A DNA stretch of 9,778 bases from Chloroflexi bacterium TMED70 (GTDB taxonomy: Bacteria; Chloroflexota; Dehalococcoidia; Lucifugimonadales; Lucifugimonadaceae): contig NHDX01000018.1 in NCBI GenBank assembly GCA_002171675.1, positions 2,117 through 11,894 on the forward strand, read 5' to 3'. The notes under the pieces were generated by a model. It had not been told where the DNA came from, ran no database searches, and saw only the letters and a program-made list of their open reading frames with translations. A program made the position numbers and the translations under genes. Positions 5,205-9,778 of this stretch are shown here, piece by piece. The first letter of the stretch is position 1, and every line of letters begins with the position of its first letter.

Positions 5205-6167
5205 ATGAGTATAGAGAATATTTTAATTTATTTGTTCGCATCAACAATATTATTTATAATTATTTTTTTTAACGCAAGAATAAGAACAAATAATAAGAAT
5301 TATAAATCTATAATTTCCAATCTTGAAACAAATAACTTAATTCAAATTGAAAATCAAAGAGTTCTTGATTCAATAAATTTATTATTTGAAAACAACAATG
5401 ATCCTCGGGAAAATTTATGTAATTCAATAAGAATTGCTAGTAATAGTAATACTGTTATATTATCTGAAATGAATACTCAAAATGGTTCCTTTCAGGTTAC
5501 AAATTTTTCGAGCTCTAGCTCGATTGATATTAGTAATTTTCCCCCAGAATATGATGAAGATAAAACATTAGCAATTATTACAGGTATCGAAGGAACATCA
5601 AAAGTTTTAGATTTCGATGAAAATAATCTATTCCCTGAATGGTTTGATCAATTTGATTATAAGCAAATTATATCTATACCTATAATTAAAGGGTTTCAAA
5701 CATATGGGTGCATATATATATTTTTTTCAGAAAAGAATGAAGCTAAAATACTTGAAAAAAAACTAAATCATACCAATCTAATAACGAAAATATTTCAAAA
5801 TTTATTTAAAGAAAATAGTAGTCTTCCTGATGATAAAAAAGGGGCAGAAGAAATTGTTGCGAAAAATAATGTCATACCAATAATATATGATGATAATTTA
5901 CAGACTATCAGATTCGAAAATAGTGAAATTTCATTATCAAACTCAGAATATCTTATCTTAAAAAACTTAATTGGTAAAAATGGTGAATTATTGCTTTATG
6001 AAGATATTGAAAAAATACTTTGGCCAAATAATGATGGAGTCAATAAGTCAGCAATGAGATTACATATCCACAGATTAAGAGAAAAAACTAATACTATAAC
6101 AAACCATATAGATTTTATAAAAACTGTAAGGGGCAAAGGGATTTTTATCGATTCAAGCTTATTTTAA
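5205..6167 (+). CDS. Membrane-anchored regulator: TM helix, GAF-like domain, OmpR-type winged helix
   Basis: A 320-residue predicted transcription regulator with no gene name I recognise. Residues 5-23 are one hydrophobic helix followed by Arg25, Arg27, Lys31 and Lys34; by the positive-inside rule the rest is cytoplasmic. Residues about 50-200 look like a divergent GAF sensor fold (ISIPIIKGF, GCIYIFFSEK near its end). Residues about 225-320 form an OmpR/PhoB-type winged helix: SNSEYLILKNLIGKNGELL, then EDIEKILWP, the recognition helix SAMRLHIHRLREK (282-294) and the wing TVRGKGIFID (307-316). There is no receiver domain with a phospho-acceptor Asp, so it is not a classical response regulator. 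It starts 55 bases after the ABC permease, perhaps from its own promoter, and has no Shine-Dalgarno sequence. Its last 9 bases overlap the oppositely oriented aminotransferase. Domain calls: winged helix strong, membrane helix strong, GAF moderate. Confidence 0.85.
   Translation: MSIENILIYLFASTILFIIIFFNARIRTNNKNYKSIISNLETNNLIQIENQRVLDSINLLFENNNDPRENLCNSIRIASNSNTVILSEMNTQNGSFQVTNFSSSSSIDISNFPPEYDEDKTLAIITGIEGTSKVLDFDENNLFPEWFDQFDYKQIISIPIIKGFQTYGCIYIFFSEKNEAKILEKKLNHTNLITKIFQNLFKENSSLPDDKKGAEEIVAKNNVIPIIYDDNLQTIRFENSEISLSNSEYLILKNLIGKNGELLLYEDIEKILWPNNDGVNKSAMRLHIHRLREKTNTITNHIDFIKTVRGKGIFIDSSLF
5508..5523. repeat. 7-bp perfect inverted repeat with 2-base loop in the poly-Ser stretch of the regulator
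   Basis: TCGAGCT-CT-AGCTCGA is a perfect inverted repeat that encodes Ser102-Ser106 with codons TCG, AGC, TCT, AGC, TCG. These GC-richer serine codons stand out in a gene that otherwise prefers A/T-ending codons. It could be a binding site, an mRNA hairpin or chance. Confidence 0.6.
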
Positions 6168-7325
6168 GTCTTTAATCATTTGAGATAACCTATCTATAGA
6201 TTTTGCAAGATTTTCTTCTGAATTCGCAAAAGAAATTCTAATATAATTATCTCCATATTCTCCAAATGCTGTCCCTGAAAGTAATGCAACTCCATATTTA
6301 TTTAGAGCAATTTCAGCAAAATCAGAACTTGATAGACCAGTTTTAGAAATATTAGGGAATGCATAAAATGCACCTAAAGGAGTCTGACAATTTATTCCAT
6401 CAATAGAATTTAGTCCATCAACTACGATTTTTCTTCTAATTTTAAATTTTTCCATCATATTAATAGTAAAATCTTTAGGCCCTTCTAAGGCTGCTATTGC
6501 AGCCATTTGACTGAAAACTGATGTACAAGAAACAGAGTTTGTCATTAATTTTGTAACATCTTCAATCATAAATTCAGGAAATATTCCATAACCTAATCTC
6601 CAACCAGTCATTGCATAGCTTTTAGAAAACCCATCCAAAATTATAGTTCTTTCTTTCATTCCATCGAATTTAGTTATAGAGTAATGTTCTCCTTCATAGT
6701 ACATATCTTTATAAATTTCATCTGATAGTACGATAATGTCATTTTCAACAGCTATTTTTGCTATTTCCTCTAAGTCTTCTACACTAGTAACTGATCCACA
6801 TGGATTATTAGGACTATTAATGATCATCATTTTTGTTTTGCTAGTAATTAGTTTTTTTAGATCATTAATATTTGCATTGAAATTTTTACTTTCCTCTAAT
6901 TTCATTGGGACAGGTGTGCCTCCTGCATAATTGATCATAGATTCATATATAGGAAAACCAGGATTAGGATATATTACTTCATCTCCTTTTTCAATTAAGG
7001 CTAATATAGAGAAAAACATAACTGGTTTACCACCAGGAGTAACTATAACTCTTTCGGGTGAAATAGAATAGCCATTAAATTCTCCTTGATGAACAGCAAT
7101 TGCTTCTCTAAGCTCTTGTTGGCCAGCAGAAGGGCCATAGTGTGTAAATCCATCGTCTAAAGCTTTTTTTGCTGCTTCAATCACATGATCAGGGCTATCA
7201 AAATCAGGTTCACCTATTTCTAGATGAACAATATCTTTTCCTTGTGCCTCTAGTTTTTTTGCTTTTGCAAGAGTTTCAAAAGCGGTTTCTGTTCCTAGTC
7301 TTTGTTGTCTTGTAGATAATTGCAT
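6159..7325 (-). CDS. PLP-dependent class I/II aminotransferase (aspartate aminotransferase-like)
   Basis: This 388-residue fold-type I aminotransferase is a cytoplasmic enzyme that moves amino groups between amino acids and 2-oxo acids. PLP is bound by Lys235 in DGFSKSYAMTGWRLGY. Asp202 and Tyr205 (SDEIY) contact the ring, Asn174 sits in SPNNPCG, and Arg363 (YIRIS) binds the substrate carboxylate. The N-terminal GEPDFDSP is the family glycine loop. Lys100 in PGGKP sits where subgroup I-beta aspartate aminotransferases (for example Thermus) have GGK, the lysine contacting the distal carboxylate, so aspartate or prephenate is plausible; alanine- or tyrosine-type specificity is not excluded. Length is typical. 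The ATG at 7325 has no Shine-Dalgarno sequence. The stop is inside the convergent regulator gene (9-base overlap). The upstream gap has a TATAAT and an inverted repeat, suggesting its own control. Confidence 0.92.
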   Translation of the reverse strand: MQLSTRQQRLGTETAFETLAKAKKLEAQGKDIVHLEIGEPDFDSPDHVIEAAKKALDDGFTHYGPSAGQQELREAIAVHQGEFNGYSISPERVIVTPGGKPVMFFSILALIEKGDEVIYPNPGFPIYESMINYAGGTPVPMKLEESKNFNANINDLKKLITSKTKMMIINSPNNPCGSVTSVEDLEEIAKIAVENDIIVLSDEIYKDMYYEGEHYSITKFDGMKERTIILDGFSKSYAMTGWRLGYGIFPEFMIEDVTKLMTNSVSCTSVFSQMAAIAALEGPKDFTINMMEKFKIRRKIVVDGLNSIDGINCQTPLGAFYAFPNISKTGLSSSDFAEIALNKYGVALLSGTAFGEYGDNYIRISFANSEENLAKSIDRLSQMIKDLK

Positions 7326-7330
7326 TTTTG

Positions 7331-7351
7331 ATATTAGAAATTTCTTAATAT
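7331..7351. repeat. Inverted repeat just upstream of the aminotransferase start
   Basis: A 10-base perfect palindrome AGAAATTTCT (7336-7345) is flanked by ATATT and AATAT arms that pair if one base (7346) is skipped. It lies between the candidate -10 box (7360-7365) and the ATG of the minus-strand aminotransferase, a position where a repressor would block transcription. AT-rich DNA gives such palindromes by chance fairly often. Confidence 0.45.
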
Positions 7352-7359
7352 TACTTATA

Positions 7360-7365
7360 ATTATA
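7360..7365 (-). promoter_or_regulatory. Candidate -10 box for the aminotransferase
   Basis: A minus-strand TATAAT lies 34 bases upstream of the ATG and would give a leader of about 25-30 bases. No good -35 hexamer is present; the expected place falls at the edge of the 16-base tandem repeat (from 7381), which could instead bind an activator. Confidence 0.35.
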
Positions 7366-7380
7366 AAATCTTAATTAAAA

Positions 7381-7420
7381 AGTAATTAAAGTAAATAGTA
7401 AATAAAGTAATTAGTAAATA
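7381..7420. repeat. 16-base tandem direct repeat (2.5 copies) in the divergent gap
   Basis: Copy one (7381-7396) and copy two (7397-7412) match at 14 of 16 bases, and a half copy AGTAAATA follows at 7413-7420. Read as a finer pattern, the core GTAA(A/T)TA occurs five times, at 7382, 7391, 7398, 7407 and 7414, with spacings 9-7-9-7. It ends 9 bases before the methyltransferase ATG and lies upstream of the divergent aminotransferase promoter. Confidence 0.7.
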
Positions 7421-7429
7421 TTTTAAAAA

Positions 7430-8206
7430 ATGACTGAATATAAAACTAACTATAAAAATTGGGCAAATTGGTATGATTTAGTTTACGAAATAATCAAACC
7501 TAAAGACTTAATTCTCTATAAATCATTAATCAATGATCAAACCAAGGATGTTCTAGAGATGGGAATTGGTACCGGTAGGATATTTAAATCATTTTTTCAA
7601 AATAAAATAAATTGGACTGGAATTGACGATTCTGAAGAGATGATAAATTTATGTAAAGAAAAAATAGAACCACTTCAACCACTCAAAGGTAAACTAAAAT
7701 TAATAAATGAAGATATGACAAAATTAGATATAAGAATTGATAATAAATCAATTCATAACTCTAAGTTTGACTTAGTAATTTATCCTTCAAATTCATTAAT
7801 GAGTGTAGGTGATATTAATCAACAAAAAAATGCCTTATGCTCGGGATTAAAGCATCTTAAAGATAATGGAATACTAATGTTTGATCTTCATAACCCTAAT
7901 AACTATGAAATTAAGGATAAATTTCAATTAATGGGATCCGCTAAGATAAATAATTTGAATCATGAAATTTTTGGTAGAAGTGAAGTAGATTTTATAAATA
8001 AATTACACACAAACTTTCAAAAGATAATCATAAATTCTGATGAAGTAATTGAATTAAAATCTTATGATAATTTTCTGTATATTGAAGATGTCATTTCTAT
8101 TTGTGATGAGCTTAATATAGAAATCTTAGACATGTTCGGAGGATATAATAAAGAAAAGATATCAGATAATTCTGAAGAAATAATTTTCATCAGTAAAAAG
8201 AAATAA
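7430..8206 (+). CDS. Class I SAM-dependent methyltransferase, substrate unknown
   Basis: A 258-residue cytoplasmic protein with a Rossmann methyltransferase fold. Motif I is VLEMGIGTGR (41-50). The acidic residue binding the SAM ribose is Asp66 in GIDDSEEM, motif III is NEDM (93-96) and motif IV is FDLVIYPSNSLM (113-124), followed by the HLKDNGILMFDLH strand (142-154). The N-terminal NWANWYDLVYE (10-20) is common in small-molecule methyltransferases of the Methyltransf_25/UbiE-like group. The region after about residue 155 is variable, so the substrate cannot be named. The ATG at 7430 follows a 16-base tandem repeat and a poly-A tract with no Shine-Dalgarno sequence. It ends one base before uvrB, so the two are very likely one transcript. 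The pairing does not by itself show a role in DNA repair. Confidence 0.87.
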   Translation: MTEYKTNYKNWANWYDLVYEIIKPKDLILYKSLINDQTKDVLEMGIGTGRIFKSFFQNKINWTGIDDSEEMINLCKEKIEPLQPLKGKLKLINEDMTKLDIRIDNKSIHNSKFDLVIYPSNSLMSVGDINQQKNALCSGLKHLKDNGILMFDLHNPNNYEIKDKFQLMGSAKINNLNHEIFGRSEVDFINKLHTNFQKIIINSDEVIELKSYDNFLYIEDVISICDELNIEILDMFGGYNKEKISDNSEEIIFISKKK

Positions 8207-8207
8207 A

Positions 8208-9778
8208 ATGGAAAATCAAATCCCATTCAAAATAATTTCTCCCTTCGATCATACTGGAGACCAGCCTAATGCAATAAAAAAAATGGTTCAAGGATTAGAA
8301 GACGGACTAAGATTTCAAACATTATTAGGTGTTACAGGTTCTGGTAAAACCTTTACTATGGCAGGAATAATAGAAAAGGTTCAAAAACCAACATTGGTTA
8401 TAGCTCATAATAAAACTCTAGCGGCTCAATTAGCTAGTGAGTTACAAGAATTTTTTCCAAATAATTCTGTTCAATATTTTGTCTCTTATTATGATTATTA
8501 TCAACCAGAAGCATATATACCTAGAACAGATACATATATAGAAAAAGAATCAGATATAAATGATGAAATAGATAGGCTCAGACATGCATCTACTAGATCT
8601 ATATTAACGAGAAACGATACAATTATTGTTGCTTCTGTTTCTTGTATATATGGACTTGGATCTCCCCACGAATATAAATCAATTTCTCAAGAAATAAAGA
8701 TTGGAGATTCAATAGATTCTTCTGAACTATCACGAAAACTTATTTCTATGTATTTCAATAGAGATGACTATGAAAATCATAGAGGTTCTTTCTCTATAAA
8801 AGGAGATACTATGGAAATAATTCCCTCATATGAAGAATTTTCAATAAAGATTGAATTTTTTGGAGACATAATAGATAAAATTTCAGAAGTAGACATATTA
8901 ACAAAAAATAAAATAAGAGATCTTACAGAAGTTTCAATTTATCCCAGTAAACACTTTGTTACTCCTGAAGAAAGTCTTTCTGATGCTCTTTATGATATTC
9001 AAGATGAATTAGAAAATAGAATTTCCCATTTTGAAAATCATGGAAAATTACTTGAAGCTCAAAGAATTAAGGAAAGAACAAACTATGATTTAGAAATGTT
9101 AAGAGAAACAGGCTCTTGCCCTGGTGTAGAAAATTATTCATTACATTTAGGAAGAAGAAAAGCAGGAAGTCCTCCATGGACTTTATTAGATTATTTCAAT
9201 GATAACTATATGATTTTTATTGATGAATCTCACATAACTGTACCCCAAATCAATGGAATGTATAAGGGAGATCAGTCAAGGAAAGGAACTTTGGTTGAAC
9301 ATGGTTTTAGACTTCCTTCTGCCAAAGATAACAGACCTTTATCTTTTGATGAATTTGAAAATCGTATACCTCAAACTATTTTTGTTTCAGCTACTCCTGG
9401 AAAATATGAAGAATTAAACCAACAAGATCATGTAGAGCAAATAATTCGACCCACTGGATTATTAGATCCTAAAATAATTCTTGAACCCACAAAAAATCAA
9501 ATAGATAATCTAATTTCCAGAATTCAAGAAAACGTTGATAATGGACAAAGAACTCTTGTCACTACCCTTACAAAAAAAATGTCAGAAGAATTATCTGAAT
9601 ATATGAGAGAGTTAGGAATAAAGGTTCATTACCTCCATTCTGAAATAGATACGATTGAAAGAATAGAAATATTAAGAGATCTTAGATTGGGTACATATGA
9701 TGTTGTTGTAGGAATAAATCTTCTTAGAGAAGGGCTAGATCTTCCAGAAGTTTCTCTAGTTGCAATATTAGATGCTGA
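8208..9778 (+). CDS. uvrB: UvrB, excinuclease ABC subunit B (3' end beyond window)
   Basis: The first 523 residues of UvrB, the damage-verifying helicase-like subunit of nucleotide excision repair, which takes over the lesion from UvrA and recruits UvrC. Translated directly from 8208: Walker A GVTGSGKT (41-48), the beta-hairpin that probes DNA YYDYYQPEAY (94-103) followed by RTDTY, Walker B/DEAD-like IDESH (338-342), motif III SATP (394-397), RPTGLLDP (414-421), and VGINLLREGLDLPE (501-514) of the last helicase motifs. Bacterial UvrB is about 660-680 residues, so roughly the last 140-150, including the UVR domain that binds UvrC, lie past the window edge. The frame is open to the last base, with no frameshift. 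The ATG at 8208 gives the expected N-terminus ending in GDQP. It starts one base after the methyltransferase stop and has no clear Shine-Dalgarno sequence. No SOS box is recognisable upstream. Confidence 0.97.
   Translation, partial: MENQIPFKIISPFDHTGDQPNAIKKMVQGLEDGLRFQTLLGVTGSGKTFTMAGIIEKVQKPTLVIAHNKTLAAQLASELQEFFPNNSVQYFVSYYDYYQPEAYIPRTDTYIEKESDINDEIDRLRHASTRSILTRNDTIIVASVSCIYGLGSPHEYKSISQEIKIGDSIDSSELSRKLISMYFNRDDYENHRGSFSIKGDTMEIIPSYEEFSIKIEFFGDIIDKISEVDILTKNKIRDLTEVSIYPSKHFVTPEESLSDALYDIQDELENRISHFENHGKLLEAQRIKERTNYDLEMLRETGSCPGVENYSLHLGRRKAGSPPWTLLDYFNDNYMIFIDESHITVPQINGMYKGDQSRKGTLVEHGFRLPSAKDNRPLSFDEFENRIPQTIFVSATPGKYEELNQQDHVEQIIRPTGLLDPKIILEPTKNQIDNLISRIQENVDNGQRTLVTTLTKKMSEELSEYMRELGIKVHYLHSEIDTIERIEILRDLRLGTYDVVVGINLLREGLDLPEVSLVAILDA

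Noticed and set aside
5205..6167. Regulator as an ordinary two-component response regulator
   Set aside because: It has the OmpR-type winged helix but no receiver domain with the conserved Asp pair, phospho-acceptor Asp and Lys; it has a membrane helix and a GAF-like region instead.
6736..6930. Plus-strand open frame of 64 residues inside the aminotransferase, partly hydrophobic
   Set aside because: It is antisense to the conserved SPNNPCG and SDEIY region; the hydrophobicity comes from reading the complement of AT-rich codons.
1..9778. CRISPR array, insertion sequence, prophage or toxin-antitoxin genes
   Set aside because: No spaced identical repeats, transposase motifs, phage genes or small toxin/antitoxin pairs were seen; genes are nearly all house-keeping or transport.

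Overview
The window is strongly AT-rich bacterial chromosome: A/T-ending codons and AGA arginine dominate. Eleven protein genes and one tRNA gene fill almost all of it; the longest gap between genes is 104 bases. There are no insertion sequences, phage genes or CRISPR arrays. The compact, house-keeping-dominated layout suggests a streamlined free-living bacterium. The MiaB N-terminus (HIWTVGCQMN, NTCVVRQSAED) and the aspartate-type aminotransferase resemble forms I associate with Chloroflexota, possibly a low-GC SAR202/Dehalococcoidia-like marine lineage. That placement is from memory of family sequences and is tentative.

Left part (1-1414, minus strand): a tRNA-Ser(GCU) gene is followed after only 7 bases by miaB, which encodes a tRNA methylthiotransferase. 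The pair probably shares one promoter in a 70-base divergent region.

Central block (1485-5149, plus strand): a fused molybdopterin synthase (MoaD-MoaE in one chain), then rpsP, khpA and yebC (ribosomal protein S16, a KH RNA-binding protein and a YebC translation/regulatory protein), then an ABC ATPase and its ABC-2 membrane partner. Spacing runs from 33 bases to a 14-base overlap, so this is probably one operon or two overlapping transcripts. It mixes cofactor synthesis, translation and export.

Right part: a membrane-anchored regulator (5205-6167: N-terminal transmembrane helix, GAF-like domain, C-terminal OmpR-type winged helix) meets a minus-strand PLP aminotransferase (6159-7325) tail to tail with a 9-base overlap. 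A 104-base divergent region holding an inverted repeat and a 16-base tandem repeat separates the aminotransferase from a plus-strand pair: a SAM-dependent methyltransferase (7430-8206) and uvrB (from 8208, cut by the window end).

The most interesting items are the fused MoaD-MoaE, which must be cut after Gly-Gly to work; the membrane-tethered regulator with its DNA-binding domain at the C-terminus; the tRNA-miaB junction, which leaves almost no 5' leader for miaB; and the divergent control regions. I see no clearly new multi-gene system; the regulator next to the ABC exporter is the best candidate for something undescribed.
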